64,000 nucleotides of DNA from Neisseria brasiliensis (GCF_009671065.1 NZ_CP046027.1:186001-250000); one strand, 5' to 3'; numbered from the stretch's first letter, positions 1 through 9,770 are shown. Numbers and translations: made by a program. The notes: generated from the letters alone by a model not told the origin.

Positions 1-185
1 TCCGCCGTTGGCCGTAGCGGCCTTTGTGTTGGTGATAGACTTCACTCACCGCTGCTTTGGCTTCTATATCGGGATCAGGTCTGCCGATGTGGTAGTAGAA
101 ACTGCTTTTGGGTATACCGGCACTGTGCAACAGGTATTTCAGCGGGTGCTTCGCCCTCAGCGTTTGAACGGTTTCGCAGCGTTGG
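1..185 (-). pseudogene. IS3-family transposase OrfB, N-terminal part (runs off the window)
   Basis: On the minus strand this stretch reads as the start of an IS3 OrfB: a KHPLKYLLHSAGIPKSSFYYH helix-turn-helix segment followed by VYHQHKGRYGQRR, the hallmark of the HTH_21 region that precedes the DDE integrase core in the IS150 group. The rest lies beyond base 1. It overlaps the end of the OrfA fragment in another frame, as is usual for IS3 elements, which make the OrfAB transposase by -1 frameshifting. Whether the element is intact further left cannot be seen, but its OrfA is truncated, so this copy is probably dead. Confidence 0.7.
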
Positions 186-339
186 CGGCGTTCTTTTCGT
201 TGAGGGCTTTCATGTGCTTTAGGTAGTCGTTCTCCGCCCTCATGTAGCGTAATTCTTCAATCAGCTCTGCCTGAGTTTTTTCATGGTCGGGTTTGTCGAC
301 GATAAAGGGATTCTTGCGTTTGGTCTGCATAGTCTTCAT
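157..339 (-). pseudogene. IS3-family OrfA, C-terminal fragment
   Basis: The reading frame ends with a leucine-zipper-like segment (EKTQAELIEELRYMRAEN, then DYLKHMKALNEKN), the usual C-terminal coiled coil of IS3 OrfA. The N-terminal helix-turn-helix is absent. The first residues come from the terminal repeat of the adjoining IS30-family element, so OrfA is cut at about base 340. No matching 5' part of OrfA is found on the far side of that element, so sequence was lost as well as interrupted. Confidence 0.65.
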
Positions 340-1416
340 CTTACATTCGCATTTCAAGTGCAACGCTCAAATGCCATTGGCAAGGGCTGCTGAAAACAGA
401 TCACCCGGTGTCTCATAGTCCAATGTCTTTCTCGGTCGGCGGTTAAGGGCCTCCTCAACCGCTTTAATCTTTTTAGCCCCCAGTTTCCTAAAATCCGTCC
501 CCTTTGGGAAGTATTGTCTGATCAGCTCGTTGGTATTCTCCACCAAGCCTTTTTCCCAAGAATGGTATGGACGGCAGAAGTAGGTTTCCGCACCCAGGGC
601 TTTGGCAAAGGTTTTATGTCGGTAAAACTCTTTACCGTTATCCAAAGTAATCGTTTGAATGATATCTTTAAACGGCTTCAATGCCCGAATCACTACCCGG
701 GCTACATCTTCTGCTTTGAAATTGCTGATTTTGCGGATAACGACAAATTTGGTTTTTCTTTCAACAGCAACCACCAGTCCGCTTTTTTGATCTTTACCGA
801 CAATGGTGTCCATCTCGAAATCGCCGACCCGCTCTTTTTGATCGACAATGGCAGGTCTGTGTTCAATGTCGGTTCTGTCCGGTACGCTGCCTTTTGTCCA
901 TGCACCGCTGCCGTATTTTCTGCGGTAGGGTTTGGAAACGATACGCAGATGGGTGTACAGGTCGCCGCCGTTTTGACGGTCTTTGGCGAGATAGCGGTAA
1001 AGGGTGCTGTGGTGCAGTTTGATGTGTTGATGTTTCAGCAGGTAGCCGCAGACTTGTTCGGGGCTGTATTTTTGGGTAATCAGTTTGTTAACAGTCTGTT
1101 TGACGGCAGTAGTCAGTTTGGTTGGCTTTTTGTTTTTCTTTTTAACTTCGCTTTGCTGTTGTGCTTTTCGGTAACAGTAGGTTCCGTTGACGGAATGCCG
1201 TCTGATTTCCCGACTGACGGTGGCGGGATGACAACCGATGTTCTGTGCGATTTGGTTTAGGGGTAGGTTGCGGTAATGTCTGGAAATGTAGTATCTTTGG
1301 TGTGAGGTCAGTTGTGTGTAGGCCATATTGCAATCTTTCTTGTCAGGAAAGGCAGTATACTACCGCATACTGGCCTTTTCTGTTATTGGAAATTGCACTT
1401 GTTAGGCGAATGTAAG
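340..1416 (-). mobile_element. IS30-family insertion sequence (IS1655 type)
   Basis: The element is 1,077 bp and is bounded by imperfect 24-bp inverted repeats: 340-363 begins CTTACATTCGC and ends CAAGTGCAA, and 1393-1416 is its reverse complement apart from a 4-base centre. One transposase gene fills it. The left end cuts an IS3 OrfA; the right end lies 20 bp from the stop codon of the next gene. The IS1655 assignment rests on the transposase type and the Neisseria host and was not checked against a database. Confidence 0.8.
367..1326 (-). CDS. IS30-family transposase
   Basis: This is a full-length 319-residue IS30 transposase that catalyses cut-and-paste movement of its element. Residues 1-45 form the helix-turn-helix (LTSHQRYYISRHY, then IAQNIGCHPATVSREIRRH). 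The C-terminal rve-type DDE core shows the first Asp in ERVGDFEMDTIVGK, the second in TLDNGKEF, and the Glu in HSWEKGLVENTNELIRQYFP. The end (RRPRKTLDYETPGDLF) is the IS30 signature. All catalytic residues are visible and there is no frameshift, so this copy looks active. Confidence 0.93.
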   Translation of the reverse strand: MAYTQLTSHQRYYISRHYRNLPLNQIAQNIGCHPATVSREIRRHSVNGTYCYRKAQQQSEVKKKNKKPTKLTTAVKQTVNKLITQKYSPEQVCGYLLKHQHIKLHHSTLYRYLAKDRQNGGDLYTHLRIVSKPYRRKYGSGAWTKGSVPDRTDIEHRPAIVDQKERVGDFEMDTIVGKDQKSGLVVAVERKTKFVVIRKISNFKAEDVARVVIRALKPFKDIIQTITLDNGKEFYRHKTFAKALGAETYFCRPYHSWEKGLVENTNELIRQYFPKGTDFRKLGAKKIKAVEEALNRRPRKTLDYETPGDLFSAALANGI

Positions 1417-1436
1417 GGCCTTTTCATTTAAACCAT

Positions 1437-2033
1437 TTACCCGTCACCACGCTCCAACAACATCACCATCATCACCGCATTCAACACCAACACATCATCG
1501 CGCTCATCGGTTTGGCCGAGTTTCTCCAAGCTGAATTTACGCTCAAAAAATGATGGCTCTTTTTTCAGGCGATACACTTCCTGCCCATCTGGCGCAGTGA
1601 GTGCGTAAGTCGGGTTGAGAAAATAGCCGGTCAGCGAACCAAGCAGCGGAATCTCACCTATCAAACCGTTGACCAACGCCACCATCGGATTGGTTTCACG
1701 CAATTGATATACTTCGCGCCCCTGCTCGTCAAACAGCACATAGCTGGTTTTCCACAACGATTTCATGCCGTGGCGCTGGATTTTACCGATAAGCTTGCCG
1801 CTTGAATCGCGCACGGTATAAACCGCATTAAAATCAATAATACGGTCGGCCTGAATGTTGAACAATTCAGTTTTGTCGCTGCTGCTGCGAAAAATCTGCA
1901 CCGACTCTTTGATTTTAAAAATCTTCTGCCGCGTGTAGGCAATTTCCTTGCCATCGGCATCGAACACAGAAAAATCGTTCGACGGTGTGAAAATTTTGAA
2001 TTGGAAATTTAAGGGGAAACGGATATTTTGCAT
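1437..2033 (-). CDS. LURP-one-related/scramblase-like fold protein, hypothetical
   Basis: This is a 198-residue soluble protein of unknown function. I start it at the ATG whose product begins MQNIRFPLNFQFKIFTPSNDF; an upstream in-frame ATG would add 16 residues without a better ribosome site. The sequence alternates short strands with repeated DG/G turns (FDADGKEI, RDSSGKLIGKI, FDEQGREVYQL, TAPDGQEVYRLKKE), the pattern of the 12-stranded LURP-one/Tubby-like C-terminal fold. A hydrophobic stretch around residues 125-145 may be the buried central helix of that fold. The family call is from pattern only. The gene stands alone, 20 bp from the IS30 element. Confidence 0.55.
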   Translation of the reverse strand: MQNIRFPLNFQFKIFTPSNDFSVFDADGKEIAYTRQKIFKIKESVQIFRSSSDKTELFNIQADRIIDFNAVYTVRDSSGKLIGKIQRHGMKSLWKTSYVLFDEQGREVYQLRETNPMVALVNGLIGEIPLLGSLTGYFLNPTYALTAPDGQEVYRLKKEPSFFERKFSLEKLGQTDERDDVLVLNAVMMVMLLERGDG

Positions 2034-2179
2034 GATGTTCTTTTCTGAAAACGGACAAAATGGCGCTATTGAAGCCATCAACTCATTTTGTAACCATTAT
2101 CGCACACATACAGCCGTTTCGAAAATCCATCCATTCCGATTGATCAAAAATTTAGCATCAGCGCATAAAGCTGCATTTA

Positions 2180-2365
2180 TTATGAATCGCCTTCAGGGTT
2201 GACTTCTTTAACCTCACCATTTTGATAGGCAACGTGTTTTGCCAATTCTTGCTGCGCTTCTTGCCAAGTATGGCCGCATTGCGTGCATTGCAGCAAACCA
2301 TCGGGAGTATGGTGGCAGTAAGCGAATTGACAATTCGGGCAGTAAATATGGCTGCGGATTTCCAT
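2180..2365 (-). CDS. Small zinc-ribbon protein
   Basis: This is a 61-residue protein with two CxxC knuckles, YCPNC at residues 8-12 and QCTQCGHTW at 26-34, predicted to bind one zinc as a rubredoxin-like ribbon. The spacing resembles the N-terminal ribbon of PhnA/YjdM proteins, but the C-terminal domain of that family is missing. AAAGGA lies just upstream of the ATG as a good Shine-Dalgarno. The function is unknown. Confidence 0.7.
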   Translation of the reverse strand: MEIRSHIYCPNCQFAYCHHTPDGLLQCTQCGHTWQEAQQELAKHVAYQNGEVKEVNPEGDS

Positions 2366-2403
2366 GGCAAGATCCTTTCATTGTTTGCAAAGCGTATTTC
2401 AAT

Positions 2404-2430
2404 ATGCCGTCTGAAAAGTTCAGACGGCAT
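2404..2430. terminator. DUS inverted-repeat hairpin
   Basis: Two ATGCCGTCTGAA uptake sequences face each other with a 3-base loop (12-bp stem). The hairpin lies upstream of the zinc-ribbon gene and upstream of the AraC-type gene, so it probably serves mainly in uptake here. Confidence 0.6.
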
Positions 2431-2605
2431 ATTGATGAGTGAAAAGTGTAAAGCGCACTATCTTTTTATTTATGAGATTTTTTTATGGGCTTAATTTGTT
2501 TTTATTATAAATATCTTAATGGACAATACTTGCCCGATTCTTTAAAAAACTTGCCTAATCCTACGAATTGTTTAGAATCGTTTTGTCGTATCAAAAGATT
2601 TTATT

Positions 2606-2959
2606 ATGGATTCTGCAGCCATTGAAAGCATCAGCCGACATATTCAAACCCTTAATCAAACAAGCCTTACGCCTTTTGAAGGCATCATGGTGCATGCGAC
2701 TGAGCCGCCGGTCGAAATCGATGTAATTTCCGAATACACCACCGTAACATTTATTTTATCGGGCGAACAAAATATGCGGCTGGGTGACCGCTCTTTCATT
2801 GCACGTGGCGGCGATATGCTGTTTATTCCGTTCCAACTGCCCATTTCAACCCGCTTTCTGCCCCATGCCCACGCGCAATTTACGGGCGTGAGTTTGGTGT
2901 TAGATGAGCAATGGCTGGCCGACATTGCTGCGCAAACTTCGCTGCGCAGCAATAGGTAG
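2606..2959 (+). pseudogene. AraC-family regulator, N-terminal fragment
   Basis: The 117 residues match the N-terminal effector domain of AraC-type regulators of the AraC_N group: PFEGIMVHATEPPVEIDVISE, then an ILSGEQNMRLGDRSF cupin-like strand set and GGDMLFIPFQLPISTRF. The frame stops at 2957 soon after LADIAAQTSL. The DNA-binding half is found about 0.9 kb downstream in a different frame (3841-4344), so the gene is split by an insertion. On its own the fragment cannot bind DNA. Confidence 0.75.
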
Positions 2960-3148
2960 GTGCAAATTCAATCGACAAAGAAGAAGAGGAGCGCATTTTG
3001 CAAGCGGAACTTGCCGCTGAAATGCAAAGTTTGGAAAAAAATCAGAGCAATCAAAGCCAAGTGAGTCTTGACATGTCTTGATTTTATGGTAAAGTAAAGT
3101 ACAGAGAAATTTATGTTTTAATATTTACCCTTAAATAAAGGAGGTCGT

Positions 3149-3448
3149 ATGAAAACCAAACACATTCTGTTGCCTCTGGTCGCATTGTTTGTTTCAGCGA
3201 CCTCTTTTGCAGGCAATGATTGCGGCGTTTTTGCTGATGCATGTGCGCATGGTGCAAAATTGGCAGCAAAAAACCAAGCGACTATTCAAAAAGCTTATGA
3301 CGAAGGTCGTCAAAAAGTGTTGAATCAGGCTTATGACGAAGGTCGTCAAGCACGAATTGAGGCAATTCGCGCGAAAGCGCGTGAGCAAGCACGTTTGGAG
3401 TATGCTCGGAAGTACAATACTCAACCGGCAGCTAACGCAACCAATTAA
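3149..3448 (+). CDS. Small secreted protein with AYDEGRQ repeats
   Basis: This is a 99-residue protein with a clear Sec signal peptide (MKTKHILLPLVALFVSATSFA, cleavage after residue 21). The mature part starts NDCGVFADACAHG with two cysteines and continues as a highly charged helix carrying the repeat AYDEGRQ twice, 14 residues apart, then an Arg/Ala/Glu-rich run. AAGGAGG sits 5 bases before the ATG, an unusually strong ribosome site for this window. A stem-loop with a T-run (GGCTGCATTAAATTGCAGCC, about 3461-3487) follows the stop. I do not recognise the family. Confidence 0.7.
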   Translation: MKTKHILLPLVALFVSATSFAGNDCGVFADACAHGAKLAAKNQATIQKAYDEGRQKVLNQAYDEGRQARIEAIRAKAREQARLEYARKYNTQPAANATN

Positions 3449-3460
3449 GCTAACCCGAAA

Positions 3461-3487
3461 GGCTGCATTAAATTGCAGCCTTTTTTG
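3461..3487 (+). terminator. Intrinsic terminator after the small secreted protein
   Basis: An 8-bp GC-rich stem (GGCTGCA/TGCAGCC) with a short AT loop is followed by TTTTTT. Unlike nearly all other terminators in the window it contains no uptake sequence, which agrees with foreign origin of the insertion. Confidence 0.8.
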
Positions 3488-3512
3488 TATCTATATAAAA
3501 TGAGATATTGAA

Positions 3513-3866
3513 ATGTCTATTGCGCAAGAAATAGGGTTCGTTTCCCTTCGTTATGGCTATTACACGAAAGACGGTGAGACAGTTATCCCGGTCAAAATCA
3601 ATTCAACATGCCTAGATGATGATGTTATTTGGTTTTCGGATGCTGACAAAGGAGCGTTGTGGGAAACTGGTTTAACAGGGAGGGTGAATATTAAATCCGC
3701 CGATTATCTTTTGTTTAACCGGTATACCAAATTGGATACCCATACAAAACTGTGCCAAGCCTATCGGGATATGGTGAAAATTTTAACCAAATTCGATACC
3801 AACTTTCCCGGATTGCCGTGGCGAATCGCACCTCGACAATGTGCCGGTTTTCGGGGTAGGATTTGA
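3513..3866 (+). CDS. Hypothetical protein, 3' end probably fused to the insertion junction
   Basis: The frame starts MSIAQEIGFVSLRYGYYTKD and runs 117 residues. The first ~95 residues look like a compact soluble domain (hydrophobic strands alternating with KINSTCLDDDVIWFSD and DTHTKLCQAY). The last ~20 (NFPGLPWRIAPRQCAGFRGRI) overlap, in another frame, the codons of the AraC fragment, so the natural C-terminus has probably been lost or replaced. I do not recognise the family; a small filamentous-phage protein is one possibility. Confidence 0.5.
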   Translation: MSIAQEIGFVSLRYGYYTKDGETVIPVKINSTCLDDDVIWFSDADKGALWETGLTGRVNIKSADYLLFNRYTKLDTHTKLCQAYRDMVKILTKFDTNFPGLPWRIAPRQCAGFRGRI

Positions 3867-4344
3867 CAGCATATCGCCGGCCATCCAAGATTGCTTGCGC
3901 CGCCTGATTGCACTGCTGGATGCATCTTCCCCCACGCGCCATGCCTTAGCCGAATGTTACAAACCAGAATTGGCGTTTTATTTACTTGAAAGCCGTCTGA
4001 AAAATCATTTGCTCGCTTTTTGCAATCAAAACAGCCAATTGCAGAAAATTAAAAAAGCCTGCCATTATCTGCAGGTGCATTGGGCGGAAAAATTAGCCGT
4101 TGCCCGCTTAACCGAATTATCGGGCATGGGGCAATCGGCTTTTTATCAGCATTTCAAGATGATTACCGGCTATACGCCCTTGCAGTATCAAAAATCAATT
4201 CGTCTGAATCATGCCAAAAACCTGATTTTGAAACGTGATTTGCCCATTACTCAAATCGCCTATCAGGTGGGGTACGAGAGCGCCAACCAATTCAGCCACG
4301 AATACAAGCGCATGTTTGGCACCACGCCTAAAGAAGACCAATAG
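3841..4344 (+). pseudogene. AraC-family regulator, C-terminal DNA-binding fragment
   Basis: The 167 residues hold the end of the AraC_N domain (ISPAIQDCLRRLIALLD) and the complete double helix-turn-helix of an AraC/XylS regulator: LAVARLTELSGMGQSAFYQHF as the first, ITQIAYQVGYESANQFSHEY as the second, then KRMFGTTPKE. Codons in the same frame can be followed upstream to about 3811 (ESHLDN before VPVFG), past the GTG start, as expected for a broken gene. It could still be made as a stand-alone DNA-binding domain if the GTG is used. Confidence 0.75.
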
Positions 4345-4486
4345 GCCGTCTGAATTTCACAATACATTCAAATAAATCGCCTACTTAACGCATATCTGCT
4401 TTCTTTCTCAAAAGAAATGCTAAAATCCATTATCTGGCCGCGATCTACCCTTTGCAGCGCCACCCTATTCCGACTCATTCACGAGA

Positions 4487-5956
4487 ATGCTTATGCTTTT
4501 TTCATCTGCCAACGCGGCCAAACCTGTAAGTGAAGCCGCCAATCATCTTTTGGAATCAACCGGCAACGGTTTGAAAGAATTTTTCTTCAATCTGTTTGCA
4601 CGTAACCAATTCACTTCCCACCTGCTGGAACGCAGCTTCAGCGAACCCATCGGCTGGCTGGAAATCGGCATTACCGTTGCGCTGATGATAGCGACTTATT
4701 ATTTGTCGGAATTTCTGATTCGCAAATATCCGGTGTTGCCCGGCAAAAAATGGGCAAGTGTCCGCCATATTGGCAACCGCTTGCTGTGGCCTTTTTTGCT
4801 GCTGATTTGCTCGATTATCGCGCTTTATACATGGAATTTGTTCGAATTGCGCTCGGTATGGCTACGCTTACTCATCATGGCCGCACGCTGGATGATTCTG
4901 ATTCGCTTGGTGTTGTCTTTGGTGCATGCCGCATTACCAAGCCATAAGGTGACCGACTGGCTGGAACGCTTCTTATCCGGCACATTGTGGGTATGTTTTG
5001 TCATTTGGTTGTCGGGTATCGATGATTTGCTCATTGGCATTTTGCAAGATACCAAGCTCAGCATCGGTTCGATTAATCTAAGCGTGTACACCATTCTCAC
5101 CGGCCTGTTGTGGGTGGCGGTGGTGTTAACCTTTGCCATGTGGCTGGGCCGCCGGATTGAAGACTGGCTGATGAAAAACGAGCACATGGATCTCAACCTG
5201 CGCATCGTGATGTCGAAAGTTGTCAAAGCATTTTTAACTGTGTTGGCGATTTTGATTGCATTGCCGCTGGTGGGCATTGATTTGACTGTGTTATCAGTAT
5301 TTGGTGGTGCGCTGGGTGTCGGCATTGGTTTTGGCCTGCAAAAAGTGGCGAGCAACTACATCTCTGGCTTTATCATTTTGGGCGACCGCTCCATCCGCCC
5401 GGGCGACCGTTTGACGGTGGACAATTTCACCGGCTATGTCACCAAAATCACTTCGCGCTTTGTGGTCTTAAAAAGCGTCGCAGGCGGCGAAGCCTTGATT
5501 CCGAACGAGACGTTCATCACCTCCACCGTAATCAACGAATCCTACACCGCCAAATCTTTGTGGCAGAGCATTGACGTACAAGTCGCTTACCACACCGATT
5601 TGACTTTGGCGATGAAAATTATGGAAGAAGCCGCTAAGGCACAAGAACGCATACAAACCGACCCCGCCCCCAAAGCTTTTTTAATCAGCTTCGGCGATAA
5701 CGGCGTTAATCTGCGTGTCGGCTTTTGGGTAAAAGACCCGGAGAACGGCTTTGTCGGCCTGTTTTCAGCAATTTTGCTGGATATTTGGAAACGCTTTAAC
5801 GAAAGCGACATTGAGTTCCCGTTCCCGCAACGCGAAATCCGCATTCTCAATGAAGAGCGCGCACCCGATAATGTCGCCATGATGCGCGCCGGTATGGAAG
5901 TGAAAAAAGATACGCGTTCCGACAAAAATTTCGACGCGGAACACGACGACCGATGA
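4487..5956 (+). CDS. MscS-family mechanosensitive channel
   Basis: This 489-residue inner-membrane protein releases solutes under hypo-osmotic shock. It has several hydrophobic segments (about residues 57-77, 94-114, 122-145, 165-185, 198-220) ahead of the conserved MscS unit: a pore helix rich in Gly/Ala (VFGGALGVGIGFGLQKVASN, about 272-291), the beta domain (GDRSIRPGDRL, SRFVVLKSVAGGEALIPNE) and a C-terminal alpha/beta domain. It is longer than E. coli MscS (286 residues), as in the multi-helix subfamily. The stop codon overlaps the nudB start (ATGA), so the two are translationally coupled. Confidence 0.9.
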   Translation: MLMLFSSANAAKPVSEAANHLLESTGNGLKEFFFNLFARNQFTSHLLERSFSEPIGWLEIGITVALMIATYYLSEFLIRKYPVLPGKKWASVRHIGNRLLWPFLLLICSIIALYTWNLFELRSVWLRLLIMAARWMILIRLVLSLVHAALPSHKVTDWLERFLSGTLWVCFVIWLSGIDDLLIGILQDTKLSIGSINLSVYTILTGLLWVAVVLTFAMWLGRRIEDWLMKNEHMDLNLRIVMSKVVKAFLTVLAILIALPLVGIDLTVLSVFGGALGVGIGFGLQKVASNYISGFIILGDRSIRPGDRLTVDNFTGYVTKITSRFVVLKSVAGGEALIPNETFITSTVINESYTAKSLWQSIDVQVAYHTDLTLAMKIMEEAAKAQERIQTDPAPKAFLISFGDNGVNLRVGFWVKDPENGFVGLFSAILLDIWKRFNESDIEFPFPQREIRILNEERAPDNVAMMRAGMEVKKDTRSDKNFDAEHDDR

Positions 5957-6408
5957 GCAAACCGCTGAAATACCCCGTCTCCGCCTTGGTGGTGCTGCAC
6001 GATAAAGACGGCAACATTCTTTTAATCGAGCGCACCGCCCCGCAAGGCTTTTGGCAATCCGTCACCGGCAGCATCGAACCGGAAGACGACAACATCGCCG
6101 CAACTGCCAAGCGCGAAGTATGGGAAGAAACCGGCATTTCGCTTTCAGACGGCCAATTGATTGATTGGCATGAAAGCACGGTCTATGAAATCTACCACCA
6201 CTGGCGCCACCGCTACCCCAAAGGCGTGTTTGAAAACCGCGAACACATCTTCTCCGCTGAAATTCCGCGCGATACGGCCATCACACTGCAAGCGGCGGAA
6301 CATGTGGCGTATGGCTGGTTTAGCGCCGAAGAAGCGGCGGAAAAAGTGTTTTCGCCATCGAATAAACGGGCGATTTTGGCTTTGCAAAAAAGGCTGGGGA
6401 ACAAATAA
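5953..6408 (+). CDS. nudB: Dihydroneopterin triphosphate diphosphatase (Nudix)
   Basis: This 151-residue Nudix hydrolase most resembles NudB, which removes pyrophosphate from dihydroneopterin triphosphate in folate synthesis and also acts on dATP. The N-terminus (PVSALVVLHDKDGNILLIER) and GFWQSVTGSIE lead into a near-canonical Nudix box ending AKREVWEETGI; the spacing between the Gly and REV is one residue longer than the textbook motif. HRYPKGV and the WFSAEEA tail are also NudB-like. It overlaps mscS by 4 bases and ends at a DUS terminator. Confidence 0.82.
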   Translation: MSKPLKYPVSALVVLHDKDGNILLIERTAPQGFWQSVTGSIEPEDDNIAATAKREVWEETGISLSDGQLIDWHESTVYEIYHHWRHRYPKGVFENREHIFSAEIPRDTAITLQAAEHVAYGWFSAEEAAEKVFSPSNKRAILALQKRLGNK

Positions 6409-6411
6409 TCA

Positions 6412-6446
6412 ATGCCGTCTGAACACATTTCAGACGGCATTTTTTT
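6412..6446 (+). terminator. DUS terminator after nudB
   Basis: An inverted pair of ATGCCGTCTGAA-type uptake sequences forms the stem, followed by a run of seven T. Confidence 0.85.
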
Positions 6447-6489
6447 CGGGAAACGCAGCAGATTCATTCCCCAAACCTTCAGACGGCCT

Positions 6490-6632
6490 GAGATCTTTGC
6501 ACAATCCCCATCTTTAGCACATTTCTTCGTTATGCGCTGCTCAAAAGCTTGCCTATCTAGGTGATATGTCTGCGCTTTCTGCGCTGCTATAACCTCGAAC
6601 TGCACTCAAATCTGGGGTTTTGCAAAGGTCTC
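6490..6632. mobile_element. 143-bp MITE, copy 1
   Basis: Non-coding element with terminal inverted repeats GAGATCTTTGCACAATCCCC and its degenerate complement ending GCAAAGGTCTC. It is flanked by a perfect 5-bp duplication GGCCT. Internal sequence is shared with the copies at 11717, 21133, 41621 and 55064; this copy and the one at 21133 are in the opposite orientation to the other three. The ends resemble those of IS1106-like IS5-family elements of Neisseria, which could mobilise it in trans (inference). Confidence 0.8.
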
Positions 6633-6636
6633 GGCC

Positions 6637-7332
6637 TTAAAAATTCTTGTGAATCTCATCCACCGGCACATGGCGCACATCAATACCGCGCACCAAATAA
6701 ACCACATGTTCGCAAATATTTTTCGCATGATCGCCAATCCGCTCGGCCGCTTTGTTCATCAACATTGTTTCCATACCAATACCGATGCTGTGCGGGTCTT
6801 CCATCATATACGTCAACAAGGCGCGCGACTGATTGTGGTAGGCCATGTCTAAAGATTTATCCAATTCATTGATTTTCAGAATAGTTTCATCATCCAAACG
6901 CGCAAACGCATCCAAAGACTGGCGCAACATCGGCACCGTCATTTCCAACAAACGGCGCGTATCATAAAGCTGCTTGTAGCTGACATGATGTTTCGCAATC
7001 AAACCATTGGCGTGCAAGGCGATTTTCTTGATTTCATCGCCCATACGCTCCAAATCCACAATCACGCGGCTCACGGTCAACACCAAACGCAAATCGCTGG
7101 CAGTCGGCTGGCGGCGCACCAAAATCGTTTGGCAGGCATCATCAATCGATACTTCCAACTCATTGATTTTATCGTCGTTTTGCACCACCTGCGCCAAAAT
7201 TTCCTTGTTGGCATCATTGAAGGCTTCCAGAGTTTGTCCGAGCTGCTGCTCAATCAAACCGCCCATGGCCAATACATCGGTGCGCACCTGTTCCAATTCC
7301 TGATGGAAATGCGATGAAATATGCTCGGACAT
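6637..7332 (-). CDS. phoU: Phosphate-specific transport regulator PhoU
   Basis: This 231-residue protein consists of two PhoU three-helix bundles. The metal-binding signatures are visible in each half: RVIVDLERMGDEIKKIA (first) and KAAERIGDHAKNICEHVVYL (second). PhoU damps the Pho regulon by linking the Pst transporter to the PhoR kinase and controls phosphate uptake. No pst or pho genes adjoin it here. The MITE ends 4 bp after its stop codon, so transcripts would run into the MITE. Confidence 0.93.
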   Translation of the reverse strand: MSEHISSHFHQELEQVRTDVLAMGGLIEQQLGQTLEAFNDANKEILAQVVQNDDKINELEVSIDDACQTILVRRQPTASDLRLVLTVSRVIVDLERMGDEIKKIALHANGLIAKHHVSYKQLYDTRRLLEMTVPMLRQSLDAFARLDDETILKINELDKSLDMAYHNQSRALLTYMMEDPHSIGIGMETMLMNKAAERIGDHAKNICEHVVYLVRGIDVRHVPVDEIHKNF

Positions 7333-7525
7333 TCTCGTCTCCTAGATTAAGAAGCCCTTAAAATATCAGGTTTTTATGACAATATTTTGACAAAAATATT
7401 TCAAGGCCCATCTGTTGTCATAAATCAGCCCCTTGCCACCACACCAACCCCGCCCAATGTTCAGACGGCCTTTTGTTTGCTATACTTTGCCCGTTTAACC
7501 CAACCTATTTTCAAAGGAAACACAC

Positions 7526-8059
7526 ATGGCAGATTTTAACCAAATCCTGACCCCGGGCGATGTAGACGGCGGCATCATCAACGTAGTCAACGAAATCCCT
7601 TGCGGCAGCAACCACAAAATCGAATGGAACCGCAAATTGGCCGCTTTCCAACTCGACCGCGTAGAGCCTGCAATTTTCGCCAAACCGACCAACTACGGCT
7701 TTATCCCGCAAACCTTGGATGAAGACGGCGACGAACTCGACGTATTGCTGGTGACCGAGCAGCCATTGGCCACCGGCATCTTCTTAGAAGCCCGCGTGAT
7801 CGGCGTGATGAAATTCGTCGACGACGGCGAAGTGGACGACAAAATCGTCTGCGTACCGGCCGACGACCGCAACAACGGCAACGCCTACCAATCACTGGCC
7901 GACCTGCCGCAACAATTGATCAAACAAATCGAATTCCACTTCAACCACTACAAAGACCTGAAAAAAGCAGGCACCACCAAAGTTGAATCTTGGGGAGATG
8001 TGGAGGAAGCCAAAAAAGTGATTAAAGAATCGATTGAGCGCTGGAACGAACAGGCTTAA
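7526..8059 (+). CDS. ppa: Inorganic pyrophosphatase
   Basis: This 177-residue family I soluble pyrophosphatase hydrolyses PPi to phosphate, pulling biosynthetic reactions forward. The signature DGDELDVLLV (about residues 66-75) carries the metal-binding aspartates; KIEWNRK and NYGFIPQTL are also family hallmarks. AAAGGAAAC precedes the ATG. A DUS sits about 65 bp upstream of the start and a DUS terminator follows. It diverges from phoU. Confidence 0.96.
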   Translation: MADFNQILTPGDVDGGIINVVNEIPCGSNHKIEWNRKLAAFQLDRVEPAIFAKPTNYGFIPQTLDEDGDELDVLLVTEQPLATGIFLEARVIGVMKFVDDGEVDDKIVCVPADDRNNGNAYQSLADLPQQLIKQIEFHFNHYKDLKKAGTTKVESWGDVEEAKKVIKESIERWNEQA

Positions 8060-8080
8060 TTGATGTGCTTGAATGAAAAG

Positions 8081-8110
8081 ATGCCGTCTGAAAATGTTTT
8101 TCAGACGGCG
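8081..8110 (+). terminator. DUS terminator after ppa
   Basis: The pair ATGCCGTCTGAAAA...TTTTTCAGACGGCGT forms a stem between ppa and the following gene; no T-run follows, so read-through into the next gene is possible. Confidence 0.6.
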
Positions 8111-8131
8111 TCTATATATAAAGGATTACTT

Positions 8132-9733
<1,602 letters not shown>

Positions 9734-9735
9734 AC

Positions 9736-9766
9736 AAAGGCCATCTGAAAATTTCAGACGGCCTTT
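9736..9766. terminator. Bidirectional DUS terminator
   Basis: A stem AAAGGCCATCTGAAA/TTTCAGACGGCCTTT between the convergent transferase and pip genes. The left arm carries a G-to-A change in the uptake core (GCCATCTGAA), so only the right arm is a perfect DUS. Confidence 0.8.
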
Positions 9767-9770
9767 CGCT

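Larger units (their letters stand above)
2958..3825 (+). other. Insertion splitting the AraC-type regulator
   Basis: This segment separates the two halves of the regulator. It starts with the tail of a foreign reading frame (2962-3081, ending in an acidic EEEERILQAELAAEM stretch and QSLEKNQSNQ, then TGA), followed by two small genes in the same direction. No transposase is present and the ends carry no clear inverted repeats. The short string CAAATTC occurs near both junctions (about 2963 and 3789). A rep-protein tail followed by a secreted small protein would suit a remnant of a Neisseria filamentous prophage, but this is inference without a sequence match. Confidence 0.5.

Noticed and set aside
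514..1260. 248-residue frame on the plus strand across the IS30 transposase
   Set aside because: It is the complement of a complete transposase with catalytic motifs; no ribosome site and no recognisable domain.
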